From: Brachybacterium massiliense
GTDB taxonomy: Bacteria; Actinomycetota; Actinomycetes; Actinomycetales; Dermabacteraceae
Reading direction: 5' to 3'
NCBI RefSeq assembly: GCF_900184245.1
Contig: NZ_FXXB01000007.1
Span: 620,001 to 684,000 of the forward strand
Length of the DNA stretch: 64,000 bases
The position numbers and the translations under genes are program-made. Shown here piece after piece: positions 17,007-25,136 of this stretch. The notes beneath the pieces were generated by a model that searched no databases, was not told the origin of the DNA, and saw only the letters and a list, made by a program, of their open reading frames with translations. Position 1 is the first letter of the stretch, and each line of letters starts with the position of its first letter.

Positions 17007-17396
17007 TCATGCCCCGGTCGACTTGGGACTCTCCCTCGATTCGCAAGCCATCAGCAGAGTTCCGTCCGGGTCGCGGAAGTGAAGGAACGCGACACTGCCG
17101 ATGTCCGTGATCTCGGACATGAGCGGGATCCCGAGCGCCGCTAGGTGCTCGGCGAAGGCGGTGAGGTCGTCTGTCCACCAAAAGAAGCGCGGCGGACCAT
17201 CAGCGGTGAACGCAGCATTCGCGTCTAGGCAGAGTCTGGGCCCCGACTGGACGGGGAGATCGACGATGGTGTCGCCGTGCGAGGTTGGGGGCACATCGAT
17301 GTTCAGCAGCCGGGCGTACCAGCGGCTCGACACCTCGATGTCCCGCACCGGGATGAACACCTGACCAATCTCTCCAAGGATCGCCGCACTAGTCAT
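17007..17396 (-). CDS. VOC (glyoxalase/bleomycin-resistance) family protein
   Basis: A 129-residue protein with the two beta-alpha-beta-beta-beta halves of the vicinal-oxygen-chelate fold: GQVFIPVRDIEVSSRWYARLL at the start and a C-terminal FLHFRDPDGTLLMACES. Two likely metal ligands are visible, H40 in PPTSHGD and the Glu of LMACES. The substrate cannot be told. It stands alone, convergent with the DUF3800 gene, at the edge of the prophage remnant, and may be cargo. Confidence 0.8.
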   Translation of the reverse strand: MTSAAILGEIGQVFIPVRDIEVSSRWYARLLNIDVPPTSHGDTIVDLPVQSGPRLCLDANAAFTADGPPRFFWWTDDLTAFAEHLAALGIPLMSEITDIGSVAFLHFRDPDGTLLMACESRESPKSTGA

Positions 17397-17487
17397 GGGC
17401 CGATCCTAGTTAGTTGGTCACGCGCGGCCCCTGGCCCGTCCGCCGTACTCGTTCAGTACCTCGGCACGCCCCAGCGTCCGAACCACG

Positions 17488-17736
17488 TCACGCCCGCGCA
17501 CCGGTCCGCACTCCGTACTCCTCCATCGGCCCCACCCCCACGCGACCCACACACCCCACGAGCGTCCGCGCGCCGCAGGCCCGGCACTCCCAGGTCCGGT
17601 GTCCGCCCGTGAACGGCCCGGCCCCGCACTGGCAGGCCTGCCACCCGATCAGGTACCGGTCGCTCCCGCAGACACAGGTTGGTGGGGTGGGTTCGGTCCA
17701 GCCGTGGGGTGTGCGGATCAGCCATGGCTCGGTCAT
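17488..17736 (-). CDS. Small zinc-ribbon-like protein
   Basis: An 82-residue protein with several Cys pairs (CVC, CQC, CRAC, single C) in an otherwise Gly/Thr/Arg-rich chain, probably binding zinc. Its ATG overlaps the stop of the lipoprotein gene (ATGA), so the two are coupled. No family recognised. Confidence 0.55.
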   Translation of the reverse strand: MTEPWLIRTPHGWTEPTPPTCVCGSDRYLIGWQACQCGAGPFTGGHRTWECRACGARTLVGCVGRVGVGPMEEYGVRTGARA

Positions 17737-18143
17737 CCGAGCGCTTCGTCGACGACGTCGTAATGCTCAGGGCAGGCGTAGTGCACGATCACTCGAATCG
17801 CGTCCTCGGCCGCATACCAGTCGCCTTCCTGTTGGATGACGTAATCCATCTGCCCCTCCCACGTGAACCAGAAGATGTATTCGTCATCCTCCCCTGGGGG
17901 ATCACAGGCGATGTCTCTGATGTGCTCCCTCGGGAAGTCCTCCACCAGTGCCTCGATATCAGCGTCGACGTCACCGGTCAGCTCGAGCGTGCCGGTGGCT
18001 CCGTCCAGAGTCACCGATGCTGTGGTGGTCTCCGCTGGCTCGGGCGGTGCGGGGGGAGACTCTGGCTCAGCCGCGCACCCGGCGAGCACGAGGGCGGCAG
18101 CGCCGGCGGCCAGCCAGCGGACGGGGCGGGGCGAGGAGGTCAT
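17733..18143 (-). CDS. Small lipoprotein
   Basis: A 136-residue protein with a type II signal peptide: basic start, hydrophobic AAGAAALVLAGC and lipobox LAGC with Cys23. A Pro/Glu/Thr linker and an acidic C-terminal domain with Cys residues near 80 and 125 follow, perhaps disulfide-bonded. It should be anchored outside the membrane. It is cotranscribed with the zinc-ribbon protein and lies between phage genes and the tRNA, so it may be prophage cargo such as a surface-exclusion lipoprotein; that is inference. Confidence 0.68.
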   Translation of the reverse strand: MTSSPRPVRWLAAGAAALVLAGCAAEPESPPAPPEPAETTTASVTLDGATGTLELTGDVDADIEALVEDFPREHIRDIACDPPGEDDEYIFWFTWEGQMDYVIQQEGDWYAAEDAIRVIVHYACPEHYDVVDEALG

Positions 18144-18184
18144 GGGCCGAGTCTATTCGGGCGGTGTGACGCTCGGGAGGGCTG

Positions 18185-18256
18185 GGCTACACCTGGGCTA
18201 CGCCTGATCTAGGTCTGTGCCGTCTGCGACAGTCTGGCTACACCATCGGCTACACC
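18185..18256. repeat. Four GGCTACACC-type repeats beside tRNA-Lys
   Basis: Copies at 18185-18193, 18196-18204 (one mismatch, GGCTACGCC), 18236-18244 and 18248-18256 form two pairs with 11-12 bp periods. They resemble arm-type integrase sites at the edge of an attachment site. Confidence 0.55.
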
Positions 18257-18292
18257 TGAGAGTAATCTCGGAGGCACAATATGCCTCTGAAC

Positions 18293-18367
18293 TGGTGGGC
18301 CCGGTGGGGATCGAACCCACGACCCGCGGATTAAAAGTCCGATGCTCTACCACTGAGCTACAGGCCC
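18293..18367 (-). tRNA. tRNA-Lys(TTT)
   Basis: Reads GGGCCTGTAGCTCAG at the 5' end, with anticodon loop CTTTTAA (anticodon TTT), T arm GGGTTCGATCCC, acceptor pairing GGGCC/GGCCC and an encoded CCA end. It is intact; the phage-derived segment adjoins its 3' end, the typical arrangement after integration into a tRNA gene. Confidence 0.95.
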
Positions 18368-18420
18368 GCGCCCGCTGAGCGGGCCAGATCATCTTAGCGG
18401 TGACGGCCCCTGGACGAGGA

Positions 18421-18452
18421 CACCGGGCAGCGGCTGAGACCGCTGCCCGGTG
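18421..18452 (-). terminator. Terminator of the alanine/sodium symporter gene
   Basis: Perfect CACCGGGCAGCGG / CCGCTGCCCGGTG stem just downstream of the minus-strand symporter stop. Confidence 0.7.
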
Positions 18453-18480
18453 CGCTCCGGGAACCGACTGCTGCTCGCGC

Positions 18481-19992
18481 TCAGGCGGAGGCGCCGGCCT
18501 TCTTGCGCTCGTCGAGGTAGTCGCAGACGTCCTCGTCCTCCCAGACCTCGACGTTCTTGATCTCCGGCAACTCGCTGGCCAGGAAGATCGGGTCCAGCCC
18601 CTGCGCGCGTTGCTGGTTGTAGTGGCGCAGCAGCTTGAGCGCGGTGGGGGTGAGGATCGCGATCACCACCAGGTTGATCAGGGCGATGAACACCATGCTC
18701 ACTCCGGCGATGGTCCAGGCGAGGTCCACGGCGATGACGGAGCCGAGGAACACCAGGGCCACCACGGCGACACCGAAGGCGATGTGCCAGCCGCGCTTGG
18801 AGGTCAGGAAGTGCATGTTCGCCTCGCCGTAGGAGAAGTTGCCCAGCACCGAGGTGAAGGCGAGCAGGAACATGATCACCGCCAGCAGCACCGCGGCCCA
18901 GGAACCGAGGTTCTGAGCGAGCGAGCCCTGCACCATCATCAGGCCCTCGCCGCCCGCGGAGACGTCCGGGAATGCCACCAGCACGATGAAGGCGGTGATG
19001 GAGCAGACCAGCAGGGTGTCGAAGTAGACGCCGAGGGTCTGCACCAGGCCCTGCTTGACGGGGTGGGAGACGGAGGCGGTGGCGGCGACGTTGGGGACCG
19101 AGCCCATGCCGGCCTCGTTGGAGAGCATGCCGCGCTGGACGCCGTTGATGAGCACGGCCATGAATCCGCCGCCGAAGACGGCCTGGGGGTCCACAGCGCC
19201 CATCACGATCTGCTCGATCACCCGGGGCAGCTCACCGATGTTCATGCCCACGATGATGATGCCGATGAGGAGGTAGATCAGCGCCATCACCGGCACCATG
19301 TTCTGGGCGACGGCAGCCACGCGACGCATGCCGCCGAAGATGATGCCGGCGGTCAGCAGAGCCAACAGCACGCCGAGCAGGATGGGCAGCCAGGGCAGGC
19401 CCTCGGGGTCGGTGTAGGCGGCGACGGCGCCGGAGACCGCGTCGACGATGGTGTTCGCCTGCAGCGAGGTGAACGCGAAGGCGAAGCAGAAGATGAACAG
19501 GATCGCGAAGAACGCGCCGAAGCCGCGGCTGCCGAGCCCGCGATGGATGTAGAAGGCGGGACCGCCCTTGTAGGTGTCGTCGGCGCGGGTCTTCCACAGC
19601 TGGGCGAGGGTGGACTCGATGAAGCTGGCCGCTCCGCCGACGACGCACATGATCCACATCCACAGCACCGCGCCGGGGCCGCCGAGGAAGATCGCGCCGG
19701 CCACGCCCGAGATGTTGCCGGTGCCCACGCGCGCGGCGGCGGAGACGGAGAAGGCCTGGAAGGCGCTGAGGGACTTCGCGCGCCGCTCCCGCCTGCCCCC
19801 GGCCCTGACCTCCTCACGCTGGGCCTTCTGGGTGATGGCTCCGAGCATCGCAGGGATCATCCGCAGCTGCACTGCTCCGGAGCGGATCGTGAAGTAGAGG
19901 CCGAGGAGAATGACCACGGGCATCCCTGCCCAGGTCCAGAGGAAACCCTCGGCGCTCATCAAGAACTCGTTCAGTGAATCGAGGAAGCTCAT
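18481..19992 (-). CDS. Alanine/glycine:cation symporter (AGCS) family
   Basis: A 503-residue integral membrane protein starting at ATG 19992 (MSFLDSLNEF); upstream in-frame residues are Arg-rich and unlikely to be translated. About ten hydrophobic segments are visible, with AGCS signatures AARVGTGNISGVAGAI (about residues 85-100) and the NEAGMGSVPN element (about 275-285). It would import alanine or glycine with Na+ (or H+). The C-terminal tail is cytoplasmic and charged. It is monocistronic with its own terminator and divergent from ectA, which suits osmotic amino-acid uptake, though a shared control is only inference. Confidence 0.88.
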   Translation of the reverse strand: MSFLDSLNEFLMSAEGFLWTWAGMPVVILLGLYFTIRSGAVQLRMIPAMLGAITQKAQREEVRAGGRRERRAKSLSAFQAFSVSAAARVGTGNISGVAGAIFLGGPGAVLWMWIMCVVGGAASFIESTLAQLWKTRADDTYKGGPAFYIHRGLGSRGFGAFFAILFIFCFAFAFTSLQANTIVDAVSGAVAAYTDPEGLPWLPILLGVLLALLTAGIIFGGMRRVAAVAQNMVPVMALIYLLIGIIIVGMNIGELPRVIEQIVMGAVDPQAVFGGGFMAVLINGVQRGMLSNEAGMGSVPNVAATASVSHPVKQGLVQTLGVYFDTLLVCSITAFIVLVAFPDVSAGGEGLMMVQGSLAQNLGSWAAVLLAVIMFLLAFTSVLGNFSYGEANMHFLTSKRGWHIAFGVAVVALVFLGSVIAVDLAWTIAGVSMVFIALINLVVIAILTPTALKLLRHYNQQRAQGLDPIFLASELPEIKNVEVWEDEDVCDYLDERKKAGASA

Positions 19993-20321
19993 GGGCACGA
20001 GAGTAGCGAGCAGGCCCCCGCGCACCCCTCGTCTCGCCCTCACGCGGCCGCCGCCGAGGCTGTGCATACCCGCGCGCGCGAGGATGTGTCCCGCATCGCG
20101 GGCATGTGACGCACACCACGTCTGCACCGAGCGGCCCACGAGAAAACCCTGGTCGCACCCACCATCGCCCCAGGTCGCCGTGAATAGTCCACAGTTGTCC
20201 GACAATCCGATCCACAGATACCCGACAGTCACGTTTGGGTCACGACACACCGAGGAACGGCCCCTGCCCCACCCCCGGGGCCTCCACAAGCGTCGGCGCT
20301 CTCGATACGGTTGATGGCGAT

Positions 20322-20873
20322 ATGGGCCCGTTGATGACGCACAGCGCAGACCACCCGTCCACCCCCGAGCAGACGACCGGACCAGGCTCCGACCTGGAAT
20401 TCCGTCCCCCCGCCATGGAGGACGGCGCCGCTATGTGGCGCATCGCCCGTGACAGCGGCACGCTCGATCTGAACACCTCGTACGCCTACCTGATCCTGGC
20501 CCGCGACTTCGCGGAATCCTCGCGTCTGGTGCTGGACGGCGCAGAGCCCGTCGGCTTCGCCCTCGGCTACCTCCGCCCCAGCACGCCCGAGACGCTGTTC
20601 ATCTGGCAGATCGCGGTGGACGAGTCCCAGCGCGGCCGCCGACTGGCCGGCCGCCTGCTCGACTCGCTCCTGGAGGACCTCCCCCAGGTGCGCACCCTCG
20701 AGACCACCATCACCGAGGACAACGCCGCATCCCAGCGGCTGTTCGCCTCCTTCGCGGAGCGTCACGGTGCCGAGCACCGCATCGAGCCCCTGCTGACCGA
20801 GGCCCACTTCCCGGATCCCGGTCACGGCGCCGAGCTGCTGCACGTGATCAGCGGCCTGCGCGCCGGGAGCTGA
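20322..20873 (+). CDS. ectA: L-2,4-diaminobutyrate N-acetyltransferase
   Basis: A 183-residue GNAT enzyme catalysing the second step of ectoine synthesis, acetyl-CoA plus L-2,4-diaminobutyrate giving the Ngamma-acetyl product. Typical EctA elements are FRPPAMEDG, LDLNTSYAYL, IWQIAVDESQRGRRLAGRLL (acetyl-CoA loop) and TITEDNAASQRLF. The start is uncertain between ATG 20322 and ATG 20334, as neither has a strong Shine-Dalgarno. First gene of ectABC. Confidence 0.92.
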   Translation: MGPLMTHSADHPSTPEQTTGPGSDLEFRPPAMEDGAAMWRIARDSGTLDLNTSYAYLILARDFAESSRLVLDGAEPVGFALGYLRPSTPETLFIWQIAVDESQRGRRLAGRLLDSLLEDLPQVRTLETTITEDNAASQRLFASFAERHGAEHRIEPLLTEAHFPDPGHGAELLHVISGLRAGS

Positions 20874-20963
20874 GAGACCGCCCCGAGTCACCCCCTCGGC
20901 ACGGGCGCGCCAGCGCGCCCTCACGCCGCCCCACGACCACCGAACCACCACCCAGGAGATGTC

Positions 20964-22283
20964 ATGACTATGACCGCACCCACCGAGACCACTGCGAAGC
21001 CCGAGCTGACCGATCAGGTCAGCGCCCCGACCCCCGACGCCACCGAGCTCGAGTCCGGTGTCCGCAGCTACTCCCGCGGCTGGCCGGCCGTGTTCACCCA
21101 CGCCAAGGGCTCCGTGCTCACCGCCGAGGACGGCACGGAGTACATCGACTTCTTCGCCGGCGCAGGCACCCTGAACTACGGGCACAACCACCCCGAGCTG
21201 AAGAAGGTCGTCATCGACCACTACCTCGAGGACCGGGTCGTGCACGGCCTGGACATGTTCACCGATGTGCGCCGGACGTTCCTGCAGACCTTCGAGGAGC
21301 AGATCCTGAGGCCCCGCGGCCTGGACTACAAGGTCGCCTTCCCCGGCCCGGGCGGCGCCAACGCCGTCGAGGCCGCGCTGAAGCTGGCCCGCAAGGTCAC
21401 CGGCCGCGAGTCGGTCGTGAACTTCACCAACGGCTTCCACGGCATGACTCTCGGCGCCCTCTCCGTCACCGGCAACTCGATGAAGCGCGGCGGCGCCGGC
21501 GTCCCGCTGGTCCACGCCACCCCGATGCCGTTCGACGACTACTTCGGCCAGGTCGTCCCGGACTTCATGTACCTCGAGCACATGCTCACCGACGGCGGCA
21601 GCGGCCTGAACAAGCCGGCCGCCGTGATCGTCGAGACCGTGCAGGGCGAGGGCGGCATCAACGCCGCCCGCGCCGAGTGGCTGCGCGGCCTCTCGGAGCT
21701 GTGCAAGAAGCACGAGATCCTGCTGATCGTGGACGACATCCAGATGGGCTGCGGCCGCACCGGCAAGTTCTTCAGCTTCGAGGAGGCCGGCATCGAGCCG
21801 GACATGGTCACCCTCTCGAAGTCGATCAGCGGCTACGGCCACCCGCTCGCGCTGACCCTGATCAAGCCCGAGCTGGACATCTGGGAGCCGGGCGAGCACA
21901 ACGGCACCTTCCGCGGCTTCGCCCCCGCCTTCGCGACCGCCACCAAGGCGATCGAGCTGTTCTGGAGCGATGACGAGCTCGAGAAGTCCACCGCCGCCAA
22001 GGGCGCCTACGTCGAGGGCCGCTTCAACCAGATCGCCGCCCGCTACCCGGAGCACGATCTGGTGGTCAAGGGCCGCGGTCTCGCCCGCGGCCTGCAGATG
22101 CCCAGCGGCGAGATCGCCGGCCAGATCGCGCAGCGCGCCTTCGAGGAGGGCCTGCTGGTGGAGACCTCCGGCCCGTCCGACGAGGTCGTCAAGCTGCTCC
22201 CGGCCCTGACCATCCCGGACGAGCTGCTCGCCCGCGGCCTGGACATCATCGAGAACGCGGTCGACGAGGCGCTCAAGGCCTGA
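20964..22283 (+). CDS. ectB: Diaminobutyrate--2-oxoglutarate aminotransferase
   Basis: A 439-residue class III PLP aminotransferase that makes L-2,4-diaminobutyrate from aspartate semialdehyde with glutamate as amino donor. Visible features are the GPGGANAVEAALKLARK segment, IVDDIQMGCGRTGKFFSFE (PLP-binding Asp) and TLSKSISGYG with the Schiff-base lysine near residue 290. AGGAG precedes the ATG by 8 bp. It lies 90 bp after ectA and 102 bp before ectC. Confidence 0.95.
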   Translation: MTMTAPTETTAKPELTDQVSAPTPDATELESGVRSYSRGWPAVFTHAKGSVLTAEDGTEYIDFFAGAGTLNYGHNHPELKKVVIDHYLEDRVVHGLDMFTDVRRTFLQTFEEQILRPRGLDYKVAFPGPGGANAVEAALKLARKVTGRESVVNFTNGFHGMTLGALSVTGNSMKRGGAGVPLVHATPMPFDDYFGQVVPDFMYLEHMLTDGGSGLNKPAAVIVETVQGEGGINAARAEWLRGLSELCKKHEILLIVDDIQMGCGRTGKFFSFEEAGIEPDMVTLSKSISGYGHPLALTLIKPELDIWEPGEHNGTFRGFAPAFATATKAIELFWSDDELEKSTAAKGAYVEGRFNQIAARYPEHDLVVKGRGLARGLQMPSGEIAGQIAQRAFEEGLLVETSGPSDEVVKLLPALTIPDELLARGLDIIENAVDEALKA

Positions 22284-22385
22284 TCGTTCCCATACTCCGT
22301 CGGCCCGTGCCCCCGTGGGTGCGGGCCGACGCCCTGCGCGGCTGCGCAGACCCACGACCCTGAAGACCTATCGGAAGGACACACA

Positions 22386-22778
22386 ATGCTGGTTCGCTCG
22401 CTCGCCGAGATCGAAGACACCGACGCCGACATCAAGTCGGAGAACTGGCGCTCCAAGCGCATCATCCTGGCCAAGGAGGGCGTGGGCTTCTCAGTCCACG
22501 AGACGACCCTGTACGAGGGCACGGAGAGCTACTTCTGGTACGCCAACCACATCGAGGCCGTCTTCATCACCCACGGCGAGGGCGAGATCGAGGATCTGGC
22601 CACCGGTGAGGTGCACCAGCTCGCCCCCGGCACGCTGTACCTGCTCAACGACCACGACAAGCACAAGGTGCGGGTCCGCAAGGAGATCCGCTGCGTGTGC
22701 GTGTTCAACCCGCCGGTCACCGGCCGCGAGGTCCACGACGAGAACGGCGTGTACCCGCTGATCACCGAGGACGCCTGA
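22386..22778 (+). CDS. ectC: L-ectoine synthase
   Basis: A 130-residue cupin that cyclises Ngamma-acetyl-diaminobutyrate to ectoine. The N-terminal [16 protein letters not shown], the [19 protein letters not shown] segment and [11 protein letters not shown] are family-typical, including the metal-binding Glu/His residues. An AAGGA precedes the ATG. Last gene of the operon: no ectD hydroxylase follows, so this locus makes ectoine, not hydroxyectoine. Confidence 0.95.
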   Translation: MLVRSLAEIEDTDADIKSENWRSKRIILAKEGVGFSVHETTLYEGTESYFWYANHIEAVFITHGEGEIEDLATGEVHQLAPGTLYLLNDHDKHKVRVRKEIRCVCVFNPPVTGREVHDENGVYPLITEDA

Positions 22779-22799
22779 GTCCCGCTCGCGCCCGCGCGA

Positions 22800-22841
22800 T
22801 GACGGAGCCCGGCAGGACCGATGTCCTGCCGGGCTCCGTCA
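22800..22841. terminator. Strong bidirectional terminator after ectC
   Basis: A 19-bp perfect stem, TGACGGAGCCCGGCAGGAC, with a CGAT loop, between the convergent ectC and GRAM-domain genes. Confidence 0.85.
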
Positions 22842-22855
22842 TGTCACGGGGTGGT

Positions 22856-23218
22856 TCACAGCGCAGGTGTGCTTCCTCCGCGCGCCTGGGTGATCGCCGT
22901 GATCCAGCTGCTGCGCCCGGAGACCACGAAGCTGTGGACCGTGCCGTCGTGCAGCGTGACGGCGATCGAGTTGGGCACCAGGGGGAGCACACCGAGCAGT
23001 TTCGTCCAGGCACCGCCCACGTCCCTGATCAGCTGCAGCGGGATCTCCGAGGGGCCGCGCTGCACGTTGAAGGAGTGGGCGATGAACACCAGGCGCTGGG
23101 TGGTCAGGTACAGCTTTCCACCTGCCGTCTCGGCGCCGCGCTGCATGTTCGCGGCGTTGCTGCGCACGAGCTCCTCGCCCTGGCCGAGCGGGAACGGGAG
23201 TGATCCGGTGGCGGACAT
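22856..23218 (-). CDS. GRAM/PH-like domain protein
   Basis: A 120-residue protein starting at ATG 23218 (MSATGSLPFPLGQGEELVRS). The pattern GGKLYLTTQRLVFIAHSF...IPLQLIRDV...NSIAVTLHDGTVHSFVV is that of bacterial GRAM/PH-like modules, which bind membranes or partner proteins. It has no membrane segment of its own. It follows the membrane-protein gene by 2 bp, so the two form a unit. Confidence 0.7.
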   Translation of the reverse strand: MSATGSLPFPLGQGEELVRSNAANMQRGAETAGGKLYLTTQRLVFIAHSFNVQRGPSEIPLQLIRDVGGAWTKLLGVLPLVPNSIAVTLHDGTVHSFVVSGRSSWITAITQARGGSTPAL

Positions 23219-23220
23219 GC

Positions 23221-23856
23221 TCAGGCCCTGCGCTTCCGGACGATCAGCAGGATCACGCCGAGGGCCAGCAGCACGAAGCCGAGCGTGCCGCCGCCGATGG
23301 CGAGCAGCACCCCGCCGACGCCGGCGAAGATGCCGCCGATCGAGACGGGCGGGCCCACCGCGATCGGGCCGTCGCTGCACTCGATGGTGTACTCGCCGGC
23401 CTCCTCGGCGGTGAAGGAGTCCACCGAGACCCAGCTGGTCTCGCCGTCGCTGATCGAGCTGTTCTGGAAGGTGCCCTCCCCCACCGAGGGGCCGTCCACC
23501 ATGCAGTCCGGCGCCGGTGCGCCCTCCTCGGCGTAGATCTGCAGGCTGTCTCCGGCCTCGGCGGTGATGGTGCCGCTTCCCCCGCTGAACTCCTCGAGCT
23601 CGCTGAGGTTTCCGGCGACTCCGCCGATACCGATGAACGCAAGCACCACTCCGACGATCACGCTGAGCGCGAGGATCACCGCGCCCAGGATGATGAGGAT
23701 CTTCGGTGCCTTCGAGGTCTTCTTCACCGGGGCCAGACCGCCGGCGTCGGCGCCGTAGGGGCCGGGTGCGCCCGGGGAGGGCATGCCGCCCTGGGCCGGG
23801 ACGCCGTATCCCGGGGAGAGGGGGCCGGAGTTGTGCGAGGAGGGAGGCTGGGTCAC
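23221..23856 (-). CDS. Two-TM membrane protein with external domain
   Basis: A 211-residue protein starting at GTG 23856 behind AGGAG. A Pro/Gly-rich cytoplasmic N-terminus precedes a TM segment (ILIILGAVILALSVIVGVVLAFI); an acidic external domain of about 100 residues with two Cys (CMVD, IECSD) follows; then a second TM (Gly-rich, LLAIGGGTLGFVLLALGVILLIV) and RKRRA tail. No family recognised; the design resembles actinobacterial surface-sensing proteins. Confidence 0.65.
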   Translation of the reverse strand: MTQPPSSHNSGPLSPGYGVPAQGGMPSPGAPGPYGADAGGLAPVKKTSKAPKILIILGAVILALSVIVGVVLAFIGIGGVAGNLSELEEFSGGSGTITAEAGDSLQIYAEEGAPAPDCMVDGPSVGEGTFQNSSISDGETSWVSVDSFTAEEAGEYTIECSDGPIAVGPPVSIGGIFAGVGGVLLAIGGGTLGFVLLALGVILLIVRKRRA

Positions 23857-23997
23857 GGGGAGCTCCTGGGGAGGCGTCAGGATGGGACGCGGCAAGGCTA
23901 TCGCCCGCGATGTCGCGCCGGCACCACGCCGCCGCACAGGCACCGCGCTGGCGCCGCGAACGCCCTGCGCCGTCGTGCTCCGCCTAGACTCCTGGGC

Positions 23998-24651
23998 ATG
24001 ACCGATCCCTTCGTGCTCGCCGCTGACGTCGAGACGGAGCTGATCGAGAAGCGGTCCCGCTTCCTCACCCGCCTGCACCGGGTCGAGAGCGTCGAGCGGG
24101 CCGATGAGCTGCTGCGCGCCGCGCGGGCGCAGCATCCCGATGCGCGCCATCACTGCACCGCCCTGGTGCTCGGCGAGACGGACCAGCGGGCGATGATGCA
24201 TCGTTCGAACGATGACGGCGAGCCCGCCGGGACGGCCGGGATGCCGATACTGCAGTCCCTGCTGCATGCGGGCCTCGTGGACGCCTTCGCGATCGTGATC
24301 CGGTACTTCGGCGGGATCAAGCTCGGCGCCGGGGGTCTGGTGCGCGCCTACACCGCGGGGGTCGAGCAGGCCGTCGGCGCGGCCACGCTGCGGCGTCGCA
24401 CCGAGCTGGTGGTCGCGCAGATCGAGGTGCCTCCGGCGGAGGTGGGCATCGCGGAGAACGCGGTGCGGATCTGGGCCGCGGCCCATGGCGCCGAAGTCGA
24501 GCCCACCCGCTACTCGGCGCGCAACGCTGTGCTGACGGTGCTGGTGGCGCCGGAGGATCTGGAGGCTCTCGCGGCAGATACCGCGCGCTGGTCCTCGGGG
24601 CGGCGCGGCGTGGAGGAGACGGGCCGGCGCACGGCCGACGTCCCGCTCTGA
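23998..24651 (+). CDS. YigZ/IMPACT family protein
   Basis: A 217-residue protein with the UPF0029/IMPACT N-terminal domain: EKRSRFLTRLHRV, RHHCTALVLG, SNDDGEPAGTAGMPIL and VIRYFGGIKLGAGGLVRAY are all present. A smaller C-terminal ferredoxin-like domain follows. The role is not settled; a regulatory or housekeeping function linked to translation or protein turnover has been proposed. Start at ATG 23998. Confidence 0.9.
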   Translation: MTDPFVLAADVETELIEKRSRFLTRLHRVESVERADELLRAARAQHPDARHHCTALVLGETDQRAMMHRSNDDGEPAGTAGMPILQSLLHAGLVDAFAIVIRYFGGIKLGAGGLVRAYTAGVEQAVGAATLRRRTELVVAQIEVPPAEVGIAENAVRIWAAAHGAEVEPTRYSARNAVLTVLVAPEDLEALAADTARWSSGRRGVEETGRRTADVPL

Positions 24652-24676
24652 GCGGCGGGCCCGGGACGGGGACGGC

Positions 24677-25000
24677 TCAGATGTCGTCGTCCCCGGCGGG
24701 GCCGCCTTCGTTCTCCCAGTTCTCGAGCCGCTTCACGGTGCGGGGGTTGAACTTCTGACGCACCCCGTAGCCCACTCCGGCGGCCTCGTCCACGGGCAGG
24801 AACTCGACGCCGAACTCCTCGAGCGCGCGGTACAGCAGGTCGGAGAGCTGCGGGGTGATGGTGCGGCGACCGTGCTCGAGGTCGCGCACGAGCTCCTCCT
24901 CGAGCCCGGTGTGCTCGGCGATGTCGTGGCGGGAGACCTGCGCGAGGGCCCGAGCGGCCCGTGCCAGATCTGCGGTGATCGGGCGCGGTGTGCTGGTCAT
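24677..25000 (-). CDS. XRE-type helix-turn-helix protein
   Basis: A 107-residue protein starting at ATG 25000. The HTH region (LAQVSRHDIAEHTGLEEELVRDLEHGRRTITPQLSDLLYRALEEFGVEF) matches Cro/C1-type regulators, and a short acidic tail follows. No toxin gene is adjacent. The target is unknown; autoregulation is likely for this type. Confidence 0.72.
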   Translation of the reverse strand: MTSTPRPITADLARAARALAQVSRHDIAEHTGLEEELVRDLEHGRRTITPQLSDLLYRALEEFGVEFLPVDEAAGVGYGVRQKFNPRTVKRLENWENEGGPAGDDDI

Positions 25001-25068
25001 GCCTCCAGCCTCCCGCACCGCGCCGGAAAGCACCAGAGCACCGGAGCGCCGGAGCACCGGGACAGCGA

Positions 25069-25102
25069 ACGGCGCCGCCCCGGTGGCCCGGGACGGCGCC
25101 GT
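25069..25102 (-). terminator. Hairpin after the GlsB-type gene
   Basis: ACGGCGCCG / CGGCGCCGT arms enclosing a GC-rich loop, just downstream of the minus-strand stop at 25137. Confidence 0.55.
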
Positions 25103-25136
25103 CATGGCGTGCGGGGCTGCCCGCAACGAGGAGAGG

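Larger units (their letters stand above)
12064..18292. mobile_element. Prophage remnant (tail appendage and lysis end) next to tRNA-Lys
   Basis: This stretch has a 5'-truncated appendage gene, an acidic small protein, an endolysin, three small membrane proteins including a holin, and cargo-type genes, in the order expected at the end of a phage late operon. It ends directly at the 3' end of tRNA-Lys and carries four GGCTACACC-type repeats like integrase arm sites. No integrase, capsid or replication genes remain. The left boundary is the insertion sequence, so the missing part was probably removed by IS-linked deletion. Confidence 0.7.

Noticed and set aside
18400..19977. 525-residue plus-strand frame opposite the symporter
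   Set aside because: His/Asp/Glu-rich shadow; the minus strand has AGCS signatures.
20229..22355. 708-residue frame antisense to ectABC
   Set aside because: Low-complexity shadow of well-recognised ectoine genes.
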